From UBA11663 sp049616325 (lineage in GTDB: Bacteria > Bacteroidota > Bacteroidia > Flavobacteriales_D > Sanyastnellaceae): 64,000 bases of DNA. The notes beneath the pieces were generated by a model that ran no database searches, was not told the origin of the DNA, and saw only the letters and a list, made by a program, of their open reading frames with translations. Location of the stretch: assembly GCA_049616325.1 (NCBI GenBank), contig JBMZHG010000007.1, positions 1 to 64,000 of the forward strand. Reading direction: 5' to 3'. Both the position numbers and the translations under genes were made by a program. Positions 34,861 to 43,460 of this stretch are shown here, in pieces; the first letter of the stretch is position 1, and every line of letters starts with the position of its first letter.

Positions 34861-34872
34861 GGCGCGGCAAAG

Positions 34873-35928
34873 TTACGGGACGGGAGAAGCGTCCTGCGCT
34901 CCCTGAGGCGCTTTCGTGGCGAAGGCGTCCGCAGGGGCGAGGCGGCAGGCCTCGAGTGCCTCGACGAGGTGCCGGGTGCCGACGTAGTACGGGGATCGTT
35001 CGTGGAGCGACGCGGGCACCTTGTCCAAGATGCGCCCGCGGTCGTCCACGGCCTTTCCCCCGGCTTCCTCGGCAATCCAGGCCAGGGGCGCACATTCGTA
35101 CAGGAGGCGAAGCTTGCCGTGGGCTTTGTCTGTCGTTGAGGGGTAGAGGTAGATGCCCCCGTGAATGAGGTTGCGGTGAAAGTCCGCAACGAGCGAACCG
35201 ATGTATCGGCCGCGGAAGCCGGCGTCCACGGCCTCGCGGCACCCGTCGATGAAGGCCTGGGTGGCTGGACCGCTCTTCGCCTTGACGGCGTCGTTGATGC
35301 TGTAGGTGGTGCCACGCTCCGGGAACGTCATCGACGGGTGGGACAGGAAAAACTCCCCGACCGCGGGGTCCAGGGTGAACCCGTTGACGCCCGTGCCGGT
35401 GGTGTAGACCAGCATCGTGCTCGAGCCGTAGAGGACGTAGCCGGCGGCGATTTGGGCGGTTCCGGGCTGAAGAAAGTCCTTTTCGGTGAGCGGCTCGCCC
35501 ATCGGGGTGATGCGCCGTACGATGCTGAAAATCGTGCCGATGCTGACGTTGACGTCTATGTTGGACGACCCGTCGAGCGGATCGATCAACACGATGTACT
35601 TGCCGGTGCGGCCCTCGCCGTTCTCCCCGCATCGCACGAAGTCCTCGCGTTCTTCGGACCCGATCCCGCACACACTTTTCCCCGCGGACAGAATGCGCAT
35701 GAACGTGTCGTCCGCGAAAACGTCGAGTTTTTGCTGCTGCTCGTCTTGAATGTTGGTGTTCCCGGACGCTCCGAGAATCGAAGTCAACCCTGCCCGGTTG
35801 ACCTGCTGGTTCACGATTTTGGCCGCCACTCCGAGATCGGTTAGCAGCCGCGTGAGTTGGCCCGACACAAACGGAAAGTCCGCTTGCCGGTCCATGATGA
35901 ATTCGCCAAATGTTTGGGCCTTGGTCAT
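34873..35928 (-). CDS. fbp: Class 1 fructose-1,6-bisphosphatase
   Basis: Gluconeogenic phosphatase hydrolysing fructose-1,6-bisphosphate; 351 residues. The metal-binding signature DPLDGSSNIDVNVSIGT is intact. Other class 1 blocks are GSEEREDFV, AAGYVLYGSSTMLVYT, YSINDA, RYIGSLVADFHRNLIHGGIY and KLRLLYECAPLAWIAEEAGG. The start ATG 35928 gives MTKAQTFGEFIMDRQ; the upstream open frame is antisense to the next gene. It lies 12 bp downstream of mfd start on the same strand order (fbp upstream of mfd), so mfd may be read from the fbp transcript. Confidence 0.96.
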   Translation of the reverse strand: MTKAQTFGEFIMDRQADFPFVSGQLTRLLTDLGVAAKIVNQQVNRAGLTSILGASGNTNIQDEQQQKLDVFADDTFMRILSAGKSVCGIGSEEREDFVRCGENGEGRTGKYIVLIDPLDGSSNIDVNVSIGTIFSIVRRITPMGEPLTEKDFLQPGTAQIAAGYVLYGSSTMLVYTTGTGVNGFTLDPAVGEFFLSHPSMTFPERGTTYSINDAVKAKSGPATQAFIDGCREAVDAGFRGRYIGSLVADFHRNLIHGGIYLYPSTTDKAHGKLRLLYECAPLAWIAEEAGGKAVDDRGRILDKVPASLHERSPYYVGTRHLVEALEACRLAPADAFATKAPQGAQDASPVP

Positions 35929-36001
35929 TGCAAGTGCCTTTGTGTTCAAAAGTAGGACGAACGGGCTCCCCCGCACGTGATGCCTGCCGCAACTTTGGGT
36001 C

Positions 36002-36559
36002 ATGAAACTGTTGCACGCGATGTTCGCGGCGGGTTTGGCGGCCGGCGTGCTTGCCTCCGCGGAAGCCCAAACCACCACCCTCCCCGACCTCGACCAGGGC
36101 CGCTTGTGGGTCAGCCCCCTCGCGATCCTCACGACCGGAGTCCATGCGGGATACGTCCTGAACGAACCCTCCACGTTGGTGGGTATTCAGGGCGCACGAC
36201 TCGAGTTCAACGTCTACGACCAAAAACTCCGCCTCTACGCTTTGTGGCGCAAGGACCGCTCGGCGCCGGGCAACGAGCAGGCGTTCGTTGAGTACGGCGC
36301 AGGCGTGGCGAACTTTGGCAACTTCGGGGTCACCTGGACGGACCTGAATCGCCACGCGCTTGCCCCCTCCGGGTACATTGCGTGGGGCCACACGCGTCGC
36401 ACCTTGGAATGGCAGCGCGGACGCGGCAAGGGCACCATGCCCATGACCACGATGTGGGGCATACGCGGTGAATTCCTGTACCGGAGCGGAGGCGAGAACG
36501 GCGACAACGTCGGCTTCTACCTGCCTTTGTTCATCCGCCTGCAGTTGCCCGTCGGTTGA
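36002..36559 (+). CDS. Hypothetical exported protein
   Basis: Unrecognised protein of 185 residues. A signal peptide (MKLLHAMFAAGLAAGVLASAEAQ is the exported leader, residues 1-23) is followed by beta-rich sequence with WVSPLAILTTGVHAGY, LRLYALWRKD, VEYGAGVANFG and FYLPLFIRLQLPVG. The alternating pattern suggests a small beta-barrel or lipocalin-like fold, but there is no motif to name. Divergent from fbp (73-bp spacer) and convergent with rsmA (25-bp spacer). Confidence 0.6.
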   Translation: MKLLHAMFAAGLAAGVLASAEAQTTTLPDLDQGRLWVSPLAILTTGVHAGYVLNEPSTLVGIQGARLEFNVYDQKLRLYALWRKDRSAPGNEQAFVEYGAGVANFGNFGVTWTDLNRHALAPSGYIAWGHTRRTLEWQRGRGKGTMPMTTMWGIRGEFLYRSGGENGDNVGFYLPLFIRLQLPVG

Positions 36560-36584
36560 CACCGACTTGTCGCCTTGCGTGACC

Positions 36585-37367
36585 TCAGCTTTGGAGTGCG
36601 GCGGCGAGTTCGTGGAACTGCGCCACGCTGAGTTGCTCGGCACGCTGTCCTTGGAACGGCTCGGGGATCCGGGCGGCGTCAAAGCCCCCGCTCTTGATGC
36701 TGTTGCGGAGCGTTTTGCGACGCTGGCTGAACGCGGCTTTCACCACGCGACGGAAGTGCTCAAACGAGATGCCGTGTGGCAACTCCGTGACGTCGTTCCG
36801 CACGAGCCGAATGACGCCACTCTTCACCTTGGGTGGGGGGTCAAACGCATTTTCGTGCACCGTGAACAAGTACTCGATGTCGTAGTAGGACTGAAGCAGG
36901 ACGCTCAGGATGCCGTACGTCTTGGATCCCGGCCCCTCGGCCACCCGTTCGGCGACCTCCTTTTGAAACATGCCCACGCATTCCGGCACGCGGTCCCGCC
37001 AGTCGAGGACGCGGAACAGGATCTGCGAGCTGATGTTGTACGGGAAGTTGCCGGCCACGATGAACGGCGTCCCGTCCGGGAATGCCTCATCGGGGTCCCA
37101 TTTCAGCAGGTCGACGCCAAACACGCGGTCCTCCGACAACACTCCTTGCGAAGTGAGGTACGCGACCGACTCCTCGTCCAGTTCGACGGCCCGGACGTCG
37201 AGGTCCCCGCGCTGGAGGAGCGGCCGGGTCAACGCCCCGGTTCCGGGACCGACTTCCAACACGTCGGTGCAGCCGCGGTGCTTCGTGATGCCCTCGGCGA
37301 TCCGACGTGCGGCGTCGAGGTCGCGAAGGAAGTGCTGACCGAGGTGTTTTTTGGCGCGAACGTGCAT
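36585..37367 (-). CDS. rsmA: 16S rRNA (adenine(1518)-N(6)/adenine(1519)-N(6))-dimethyltransferase
   Basis: KsgA/RsmA dimethylates two adjacent adenines in the 3' hairpin of 16S rRNA during 30S maturation. Family signatures are KKHLGQHFLRD at the N-terminus, the SAM motif VLEVGPGTGALTRPLL, and the catalytic NFPYNISSQI (NxPY). A C-terminal KAAFSQRRKTLRNS completes the match; 260 residues is normal. The start is the ATG at 37367 (MHVRAKKHLGQ); the frame extends to 37436 without support. It follows the DUF4286 gene on the same strand. Confidence 0.97.
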   Translation of the reverse strand: MHVRAKKHLGQHFLRDLDAARRIAEGITKHRGCTDVLEVGPGTGALTRPLLQRGDLDVRAVELDEESVAYLTSQGVLSEDRVFGVDLLKWDPDEAFPDGTPFIVAGNFPYNISSQILFRVLDWRDRVPECVGMFQKEVAERVAEGPGSKTYGILSVLLQSYYDIEYLFTVHENAFDPPPKVKSGVIRLVRNDVTELPHGISFEHFRRVVKAAFSQRRKTLRNSIKSGGFDAARIPEPFQGQRAEQLSVAQFHELAAALQS

Positions 37368-37389
37368 GAGACGTGCGGCGAGGTGCCGT

Positions 37390-37731
37390 TCAGTTTTCTT
37401 GGGGGTCAAACCCGGCCGTGGGGTGCCCCTCGGCAATCAAGGGAAGGACGGTGCGGAAGGCGACGGCCTTGCTGCCCCATTTGGCCTGGTGGTCCGCCTG
37501 AAGGGCAGGGGCACATTCGCGTTGGTAGGCTTCAAAGGCTTCCACATCCCGCGCCATGTATTGCACGGCGAACGTGACACCTCCTTCCGCCTCACCTTGC
37601 ACGTGGCACAAGCGAAAATCCCGAAAATGCCCGGTCGCTAGAACCTCGGGAATGTGTTCTTCCATCATGTATTTCACCCAATCGTTGGCGCACGTCTGAT
37701 CGACGCTGACAGTGACGTTGTAAAGGACCAT
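37390..37731 (-). CDS. DUF4286 family protein
   Basis: Small cytoplasmic protein (113 residues) of DUF4286, a family restricted largely to Bacteroidota, with a ferredoxin-like (ABM-type) fold. Family features are MVLYNVTVSVD at the start, WVKYMMEEHIPEVLATGHF, and TFAVQYMARDVEAFEAYQRE. Function unknown. It lies between the TPR gene (14 bp upstream) and rsmA (22 bp downstream), all minus strand, consistent with one operon. Confidence 0.9.
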   Translation of the reverse strand: MVLYNVTVSVDQTCANDWVKYMMEEHIPEVLATGHFRDFRLCHVQGEAEGGVTFAVQYMARDVEAFEAYQRECAPALQADHQAKWGSKAVAFRTVLPLIAEGHPTAGFDPQEN

Positions 37732-37745
37732 GGACGGAGATTGGG

Positions 37746-39608
37746 TTATTCGAGTTCGTCTCCGCGAAGCGCGCGGAATCGCTTTCGGGCTTCCACCGCG
37801 TGAAGCGACCCGGGAAAGTCGAACAGGAGTTTTTCGTAAAGGGATTGTGCGGTGACCAAATCACCCAAGCGGTTGTGAGTCAAGTCCGCCAACATCCACA
37901 GCGCGTCGTCGCCAGTGATGTCGTCGAAGTGGAGGTCCACCACCTCTTGGTACAGCACCATGGCAGTGTCGAGTTGGCCTTGTTCGAGAAACATGTCGGC
38001 CGACATCATCAGCACTTCGTCGTCCAACGTGTGCCCTGGGAACGCCTCGGTCAGCGAATCCAACGTCGTGCGCGCGTCGCCAAACTTCCGTTGCATTCGA
38101 AGCAAGTCTGCTCGTGCGTACATCTCCATGGGCAGCGTCAGCGTGTCGAGATTGAAGTTGTCGGTGATGAGCAAGCTCAGGTCAATGGCGTCGTTGGAAA
38201 TCAGCTTGGACGTGGAAGCTTTCAGGGCGTCGAGCTGGCTTTGGGCCCAATTGAAATCCCCGCCGTAGTAGCTGACACGGGCGTTTCTGAATTTGGCCTC
38301 GTGGCCAAGCGGGTCGTCTTTGAAGTCCAAAACGATTTGCGAAAACAAGAGAGACGCGTCCCAAATCAACCCTTCGAACACGTAGATGTCACCCAAGGTC
38401 AATTTGCACACGGCGGCGACTCGCTCGTTCAGGTCCGTGCCTTGGAGCAAGAACTCCAGGTCTGTGACGGCTTCCTGAGCGCGCTTCAAATAGAAGGCAA
38501 GCAGGTGGGCGCGGTCTTTCACCATCAGGGCGGTTTCGGAGCGAATCCCCAAGTCGCGCAAGCTGCTGGCGTACTCGTCCGCGAGCTGCTCCATGGCTTC
38601 GAGATCCGCGGGAACCTCGGCGGTCAACGCATCAAATCGCACCTGCAACACTTCGTTGCGCGCGGTGAAGAAGTACGGGTTGTCCGGCCCTTTGGCCGCG
38701 ACGTAGCGGTAGCATTCCAGCGCTGTTTCGAGGTCTCCGTTGGCTTGCGCGGTGTTGCCGAGTTCCATGAGCCGCACCCCCTGTTCTTGGAGCCTCAGGT
38801 CAAGGGCCTTGGCGTGAACGACCGACGAACCGAAGTCTTGGATCTGGTTGAAATGCCAAATCAGCAATTCAGGAAACACCGTGTTGTCCGGGTACGTCTG
38901 AATGGCACGCAGGAGCGACACCCGCACCAATTCCCGGTTGTCCTCGGTGGTGGTGAGTCGCAGGTTGCGGTTGAGGCTGTTTTGGACGGTGCGGAGGTAG
39001 TTGGGTTTGGTGCTGAGCAACGCCATGTAGGCATTCAGCATGCCTTCGTAATCGCCTCGCATCCCTTGGAGGTTGGCGAGCTCGTAGTCGAAGCCCGAGG
39101 TGCCCAATTTTTCTGCACGCTCGTAGGTGGCCAAAGCCATGTCGAGTTCGTCGAGTTTGATGAACGCGTTGGCCAACGCAACCGCGGGACCTCGCCCCGG
39201 CTGCAAATTTTCAAGCGCCTCAACAAAGGCCTCCAAGGCTTGGTCCTTCTTGTCAAAGTGCAAATACAGCGAACCAAGGTCGACCAAAGCCGTGGACCGC
39301 GAATTTTTGTGACGGCGCTTGAGGCGTTCTTTCACGACGTCCTCGGCGGTCTCGAAATCGTCCAGGGCCAACAGCGTGGCGTAGTACATCTCGTAGACCG
39401 CGTTGGTCTTGTTCTTCTTCCACAGCGTTTCCAAGTAAAGTTTGGCTTGGGGGTAGCTCCCTTCGTTGTAGTAGAATTCCGCCAACTCCAAATCGGTCTG
39501 AGCCAGCGCTCCCTCCGGCACCGCCATGCCAAGCACAGCCAGAGCGGCGGCCGCCACAAGGTGGCGGAAGCGCGCTCGGCGCAGACGGGAGGTGGTCAGG
39601 GGGTTCAT
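37746..39608 (-). CDS. Exported tetratricopeptide-repeat protein
   Basis: Periplasmic TPR protein of 620 residues. An N-terminal signal (RHLVAAAALAVLGMAVPEGALAQ) is followed by helical repeats, e.g. LELAEFYYNEGSYPQAKLYL, ALVDLGSLYLHFDKKDQALE, ALECYRYVAAKGPDNPYF and MVLYQEVVDLHFDDITGDDA. The C-terminal repeats resemble YbgF/BamD-type TPRs. The likely role is scaffolding in the envelope; no partner can be named. It starts 10 bp after the lipoprotein gene and sits in an apparent serS-lipoprotein-TPR-DUF4286-rsmA run. Confidence 0.85.
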   Translation of the reverse strand: MNPLTTSRLRRARFRHLVAAAALAVLGMAVPEGALAQTDLELAEFYYNEGSYPQAKLYLETLWKKNKTNAVYEMYYATLLALDDFETAEDVVKERLKRRHKNSRSTALVDLGSLYLHFDKKDQALEAFVEALENLQPGRGPAVALANAFIKLDELDMALATYERAEKLGTSGFDYELANLQGMRGDYEGMLNAYMALLSTKPNYLRTVQNSLNRNLRLTTTEDNRELVRVSLLRAIQTYPDNTVFPELLIWHFNQIQDFGSSVVHAKALDLRLQEQGVRLMELGNTAQANGDLETALECYRYVAAKGPDNPYFFTARNEVLQVRFDALTAEVPADLEAMEQLADEYASSLRDLGIRSETALMVKDRAHLLAFYLKRAQEAVTDLEFLLQGTDLNERVAAVCKLTLGDIYVFEGLIWDASLLFSQIVLDFKDDPLGHEAKFRNARVSYYGGDFNWAQSQLDALKASTSKLISNDAIDLSLLITDNFNLDTLTLPMEMYARADLLRMQRKFGDARTTLDSLTEAFPGHTLDDEVLMMSADMFLEQGQLDTAMVLYQEVVDLHFDDITGDDALWMLADLTHNRLGDLVTAQSLYEKLLFDFPGSLHAVEARKRFRALRGDELE

Positions 39609-39618
39609 GCGTCGTGGG

Positions 39619-40239
39619 TCATTCTTCTTGGGCGATGCGCTGGGCCCATTCGGCGCGCTTGGCGCGGATCAGGCTGTCCAACGAAGCTCGGGCGGATTTT
39701 TCAAGGTCCAAGCCGCTCGACACCAAACGTTCCGTTTCCGCGACCGCCGCTTCCCATTGGCCGACAAGTTGAATTTCCCGGGCGGCCTCGCGTTTGAAGT
39801 ACGCTTCGCCCATGGGCGTGCCGTTGGCGTCCTCGGTGGCGCCAGATCGAATGGCGTCTCCGAGTCCAGCAAGTTGCTCCAAGCACACCTCTCCTTCACG
39901 GGCCAACGCGCTCAGGCGCTCAGGCCCGTCCTTGAGAAAACGCTTTGCACGCGCCCAATCCCCGATCCGCTGCCCGTCTTCGATCGAAAAAGTCAGGGCG
40001 CTGTCGGCCACAAGCCAATCGAGGTCTTTGAAGCGTTCTGCGACGCGTGACCGTGCGGCAGCAACGCTGTCGGCGTCCCATGTGCCGAGTGTTTCAAGTC
40101 CCGCTTTGACCCGGTCTTGGGCATTTCGAAGGCCACCGAGCTCGTTGTCGCCGGGTTGGGAGCATCCCGCACAAGCCAACACCAGCAACGCTGCTGCGCC
40201 CAATTTTGCCCAACCTTGCTTCGAAGCGTTCATCCTCAT
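39619..40239 (-). CDS. Hypothetical lipoprotein
   Basis: Unrecognised protein of 206 residues. Its N-terminus (GWAKLGAAALLVLACAGCSQ) is a lipoprotein signal with candidate lipidated Cys residues at LAC or AGC. The mature part is mostly helical and charged (RVAERFKDLDWLVADSAL, ARAKRFLKDGPERLSALARE, LDLEKSARASLDSLIRAKR), suggesting a coiled bundle. The ATG at 40239 overlaps the serS stop as ATGA, which supports this start and translational coupling; an ATG at 40233 is also possible. Followed closely by the TPR gene. Confidence 0.72.
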   Translation of the reverse strand: MRMNASKQGWAKLGAAALLVLACAGCSQPGDNELGGLRNAQDRVKAGLETLGTWDADSVAAARSRVAERFKDLDWLVADSALTFSIEDGQRIGDWARAKRFLKDGPERLSALAREGEVCLEQLAGLGDAIRSGATEDANGTPMGEAYFKREAAREIQLVGQWEAAVAETERLVSSGLDLEKSARASLDSLIRAKRAEWAQRIAQEE

Positions 40240-41510
40240 GCGTCGATGCGGTCGAATCCGACGTAAGGAACAAGTGCCTTGGGGATGGCCACACCGTCGT
40301 GGTCTTGGTGGTTTTCCAGAAGCGCTGCGACAATTCGCGGCAACGCGAGGGCAGAACCGTTCAACGTGTGGACGAATTTGTTTTTGCCGTCCACGTCCTT
40401 GAAGCGGCACTTGAGGCGGTTCGCTTGGAACGTCTCGAAGTTGGACACCGAGCTCACTTCCAACCAACGCTCCTGCGCGGCAGACCAAACCTCAAAGTCG
40501 TACGTCATCGCACTCGTGAAGCCCATGTCCCCGCCGCACAAGCGAAGGATGCGGTACGGCAACTCAAGCCCTTCGAGCAACCCCTTCACGTGCTCCACCA
40601 TGGCGTCCAGGGTGGCGTAGCTCTCGTCGGGATGCGCGATTTGGACGATCTCGACCTTGTCGAATTGGTGCAGGCGGTTGAGGCCGCGCACATCTTTGCC
40701 GTAGCTGCCTGCTTCGCGGCGGAAGCACGGGGTGTACCCGCACAACTTCGCAGGCAAGTCGCTCGCGTTCAGCACCACGTCGCGGAAGATGTTGGTCAGC
40801 GGCACCTCAGCCGTCGGAATCATGTACAAGTCGTCGTCCGGCATGTGGTACATCTGGCCCTCCTTGTCCGGGAGTTGTCCGGTGCCGTACCCCGAGTCTG
40901 CGTTGACCACGTGGGGCGGGATGTATTCTGTGTATCCGGCTTCGTCGGCGCGTTCGAGGAAGAAGCGAATCAACCCGCGCTGGAGCTTGGCGCCCTTGCC
41001 CTTGTAGAACGGGAAGCCTGCACCCGTCACCTTGGCTCCGAGGTCGAAGTCGATCAGGTCAAATTCCTTGGCAATGTCCCAGTGGGGCTTTGCGTGGCCT
41101 CCTGCTGCGGGCGGTTCGCCGTTGCGGAACACCTCCACGTTGTCGTCGGCGCTCTTGCCCGAAGCCACCAAGTCGCACGGTGTGTTGGGCAACTGAACCA
41201 AGAGCTCCTGCAGCTGGTTTTCGGAAGCATCCATCGCTTCCTTGAGTTCGTGGATCTTGTCCTTGAGGCCGGCGGTTTGGGTTTTGATGGCGTCAGCCTC
41301 AGCCTTCTTTCCTTCGCGCATCAACCCTCCAATTTGACGAGAAAGCGTGTTGCTCTCGGCAAGCACTTGGTCGAGCTCCGTCTGGGTTGCCCTTCGCTGG
41401 GCGTCCAAATCAAGAATCTGATCCACAGTCGAGGCGGCGTCGATGTGACGCTTTTGGAGGGCGGCCACGACGCGGTCACGCTCTTCTCGGAGGCATTGGA
41501 GGGTCAGCAT
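40236..41510 (-). CDS. serS: Serine--tRNA ligase
   Basis: Class II synthetase charging tRNA-Ser and tRNA-Sec where present; 424 residues. The N-terminal helical arm that contacts the tRNA long variable arm spans about residues 30-105 (RRATQTELDQVLAESNTL, LKDKIHELKEAMDASENQL). Motif 2 is CFRREAGSYGKDVRGLNRLH. Motif 3 is ALALPRIVAALLENHQ. The start MLTLQCLREERDRVV is typical. The stop overlaps the lipoprotein start in an ATGA. Confidence 0.97.
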   Translation of the reverse strand: MLTLQCLREERDRVVAALQKRHIDAASTVDQILDLDAQRRATQTELDQVLAESNTLSRQIGGLMREGKKAEADAIKTQTAGLKDKIHELKEAMDASENQLQELLVQLPNTPCDLVASGKSADDNVEVFRNGEPPAAGGHAKPHWDIAKEFDLIDFDLGAKVTGAGFPFYKGKGAKLQRGLIRFFLERADEAGYTEYIPPHVVNADSGYGTGQLPDKEGQMYHMPDDDLYMIPTAEVPLTNIFRDVVLNASDLPAKLCGYTPCFRREAGSYGKDVRGLNRLHQFDKVEIVQIAHPDESYATLDAMVEHVKGLLEGLELPYRILRLCGGDMGFTSAMTYDFEVWSAAQERWLEVSSVSNFETFQANRLKCRFKDVDGKNKFVHTLNGSALALPRIVAALLENHQDHDGVAIPKALVPYVGFDRIDA

Positions 41511-41540
41511 AGGTGTTGGTCTGTGTTGCTCAAAAATAAG

Positions 41541-41568
41541 AACTCCCGACCTGTTGGGGCCGGGAGTT
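41541..41568 (-). terminator. Terminator after rpmA
   Basis: 8-bp inverted repeat AACTCCCG ... CGGGAGTT. On the minus strand it is followed by CTTATTTTTG, a usable U-tract. It lies 26 bases after the rpmA stop and before the serS start, separating the ribosomal protein operon from serS. Confidence 0.7.
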
Positions 41569-41593
41569 CACATGCTTTCTGTAGGTGTTGCAA

Positions 41594-41857
41594 TCAGGCG
41601 TCTCCCGCGGGAATCACGGAGACAAACGAACGGTTGTTCGCCTTCTTGCGGAACTCCACCGTGCCGTCCGTCAAGGCAAACAAGGTGTGATCCTTGCCGA
41701 TGCCGACGTTCTCGCCAGGGTGGTGTTGGGTGCCGCGCTGACGCACGAGGATGTTGCCAGCAATGCACTGCTGACCGCCAAAGATTTTCACACCCAACCG
41801 TTTGCTGTGGGACTCACGTCCGTTCTTCGAACTCGCTGCCGCTTTTTTGTGTGCCAT
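41594..41857 (-). CDS. rpmA: 50S ribosomal protein L27 (bL27)
   Basis: bL27 of 87 residues, whose N-terminal arm reaches the peptidyl transferase centre. Typical sequence: MAHKKAAASSKNGRESHSKR, then LGVKIFGGQ, AGNILVRQRGT, HPGENVGIGKDHTLFAL and GTVEFR. The protein starts directly with the mature-like MAHKK, so no Firmicutes-style prepeptide is present. It is the second gene of the rplU-rpmA pair, 33 bp after rplU, the conserved bacterial order. Confidence 0.98.
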   Translation of the reverse strand: MAHKKAAASSKNGRESHSKRLGVKIFGGQQCIAGNILVRQRGTQHHPGENVGIGKDHTLFALTDGTVEFRKKANNRSFVSVIPAGDA

Positions 41858-41890
41858 GGTATCGGGGGTTAGAGACCCTGGAGGTCTGTT

Positions 41891-42433
41891 TTATTCTTCT
41901 GTCTTTTTCGGAGCGGCCTTCTTGGCAGCCGGCTTCTTGGCGGCTGGCTTCTTGGCGGCTGGCTTCTTCGCAGCCGGCTTCTTGGCAGCTGGCTTCGTCG
42001 CAGCTGGCTTCTTGGCAGCTGGCTTCTTGGCGGCTGGCTTCTTCGCAGCCGGCTTCGTTGCTGCAGCTTCCTTGGCAGGAGCTTCTGCGGCCTCTTTCTT
42101 CGGAGCGGCTTTTTTGGCGGCGCCCTTCTTGATGTCCGTGATTTTGATTTCCGTCAAGGATGCACGGAAGCCGTTCAGCTTCTGGTATCCTTTGCGACGC
42201 TTCTTTTTGAAGATGAGAACCTTGTCTCCCTTCAAATGCCGTTCAACGACGGCGTGGACGGCCATGCCGTCTATCGCGGGGGCGCCAACAGTTACGTCTC
42301 CGCCTTTGTCGACGAGGAGCACGCGGTCAAAACTGACCTTCTTGCCCTCTTGTGCGTCGAGGCGGTTGACGAACACCTGCTGGTCTTTCTCTACCTTGTA
42401 TTGGTGCCCTGCGATCTCTACGATTGCATACAT
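41891..42433 (-). CDS. rplU: 50S ribosomal protein L21 (bL21) with Lys/Ala/Pro-rich C-terminal tail
   Basis: The first ~103 residues are normal bL21 (MYAIVEIAGHQYKVEKDQ, DRVLLVD, ERHLKGDKVLIFKKKRRKGY, GFRASLTEIKI). A tail of about 75 residues follows, consisting of PAAKK and PAATK pentapeptide units with Glu-Ala stretches, resembling a histone H1-type basic tail. Many Bacteroidota L21 proteins carry shorter Lys/Ala extensions; this one is long. It binds 23S rRNA in the 50S subunit; the tail's job is unknown. The ATG at 42433 begins MYAIVEI; the frame upstream is noncoding. Confidence 0.95.
   Translation of the reverse strand: MYAIVEIAGHQYKVEKDQQVFVNRLDAQEGKKVSFDRVLLVDKGGDVTVGAPAIDGMAVHAVVERHLKGDKVLIFKKKRRKGYQKLNGFRASLTEIKITDIKKGAAKKAAPKKEAAEAPAKEAAATKPAAKKPAAKKPAAKKPAATKPAAKKPAAKKPAAKKPAAKKPAAKKAAPKKTEE
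41920..42060 (-). repeat. 15-bp tandem repeats encoding the PAAKK tail of L21
   Basis: About nine imperfect copies of a 15-base unit (GGCTTCTTGGCGGCT on the plus strand, with C/A and T/G third-position changes). They encode the KKPAA/TKPAA pentapeptides. Being in-frame multiples of three, unit gain or loss would change tail length without breaking the gene. Confidence 0.85.
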
Positions 42434-42496
42434 GAGTATTGATTTTTTCCCACAAAGGGGCGGCAAAGATAGTGGGAAAGCCTGAAAAGCCCAAAC

Positions 42497-43399
42497 CTAT
42501 TTGCCCCCCCGGTTCACCAGCTTCACCCCAACCAACACCACCAGCCCTCCGACAAGGTGCAGGAAGGTCAGCGGTTCGTCGTCGAGCCACCCCCACATGG
42601 TTGCGAAAATCGGGATGATGTAGGTCACCGTGCTGGCAAACAGCGCGTTTGTTCGTTGGATAATGCGGTTGAACGCAACCAAGGCGAGGCCGGTGCCGAC
42701 CACGGCCAGCACCACCACCGCCGCCAGGCCGCGCAGGCCGTCCGGATGGCCTGCCACGAGTTCGACGCCTGGGCCGGCAAGGGCCACAGCCAAGGCGGGC
42801 AGCCCGACCAGTGCGAGGGCGATGGATGCGACGGCCGCAGGGGGGATGTGGCTGAGTTTGTTCCGGATGGTGTTTACGCTGACGCCGTAGAAGGCGGTGG
42901 CCAAGACGACTCGCCCGGCCCCCCAGGTCATGCCGGACTCGAGGTCTGAGCCCATGCCCGGTTGGAAGGCCAGGATGCCCGCACCAACCAAGCCCACCAC
43001 GAGGCCGACCACCTGAAGGGCCTTGACCCGAGTCCCGAAGAGCGCCACCCCCACCAAAAACGTGAACATCGGAGTTAGCGCGTTGAGCATGCCCGCGACG
43101 GAGGAAGGGAGCAGGGTTTGGGCTGTGGTGAAGAGGTAAGCCGGCATCAAGTTGCCCACGCCACCGACCACGAGGAGCCAAGGCAGCGTGGTGCGGTCGA
43201 GGTGCTTGCGGTGCCGAAACGCCATGGGCATCAGGGCCAGACCCGCGATGGCGATGCGCCCCATGGCGACGTCGAGGGCAGGGAAGAGGGGAGCTCCGGA
43301 CGTGTCGAACAACGCCAACTTCATGAGGATGAAGGAGCTTCCCCAGATGAAACCGAGGATCAGGAGTGCCAGCCACATGGCTGCGTTGGAGGTCCCCAT
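42497..43399 (-). CDS. EamA/DMT superfamily transporter
   Basis: Integral membrane transporter of 300 residues with about ten hydrophobic segments in two EamA repeats. Segment 1 is LALLILGFIWGSSFILMKLA, the signature of the drug/metabolite transporter superfamily; the second repeat begins around GAGRVVLATAFYGVSVNTIR. The cytoplasmic PMAFRHRKHLDRTTLP loop and the AQTLLPSSVAGMLNALTPMF segment are typical. The substrate cannot be assigned from sequence. Divergent from the HMA lipoprotein gene (61-bp spacer). Confidence 0.9.
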   Translation of the reverse strand: MGTSNAAMWLALLILGFIWGSSFILMKLALFDTSGAPLFPALDVAMGRIAIAGLALMPMAFRHRKHLDRTTLPWLLVVGGVGNLMPAYLFTTAQTLLPSSVAGMLNALTPMFTFLVGVALFGTRVKALQVVGLVVGLVGAGILAFQPGMGSDLESGMTWGAGRVVLATAFYGVSVNTIRNKLSHIPPAAVASIALALVGLPALAVALAGPGVELVAGHPDGLRGLAAVVVLAVVGTGLALVAFNRIIQRTNALFASTVTYIIPIFATMWGWLDDEPLTFLHLVGGLVVLVGVKLVNRGGK

Positions 43400-43460
43400 G
43401 AGGATGCAAAATTAGCACAAGGCGCATGGCGCGCGCACGGGGCGCCTCTATCTTTGAACC

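Noticed and set aside
41920..42060. Regular short repeats that could suggest a CRISPR array
   Set aside because: The 15-bp units are contiguous without spacers and encode in-frame PAAKK pentapeptides of L21.
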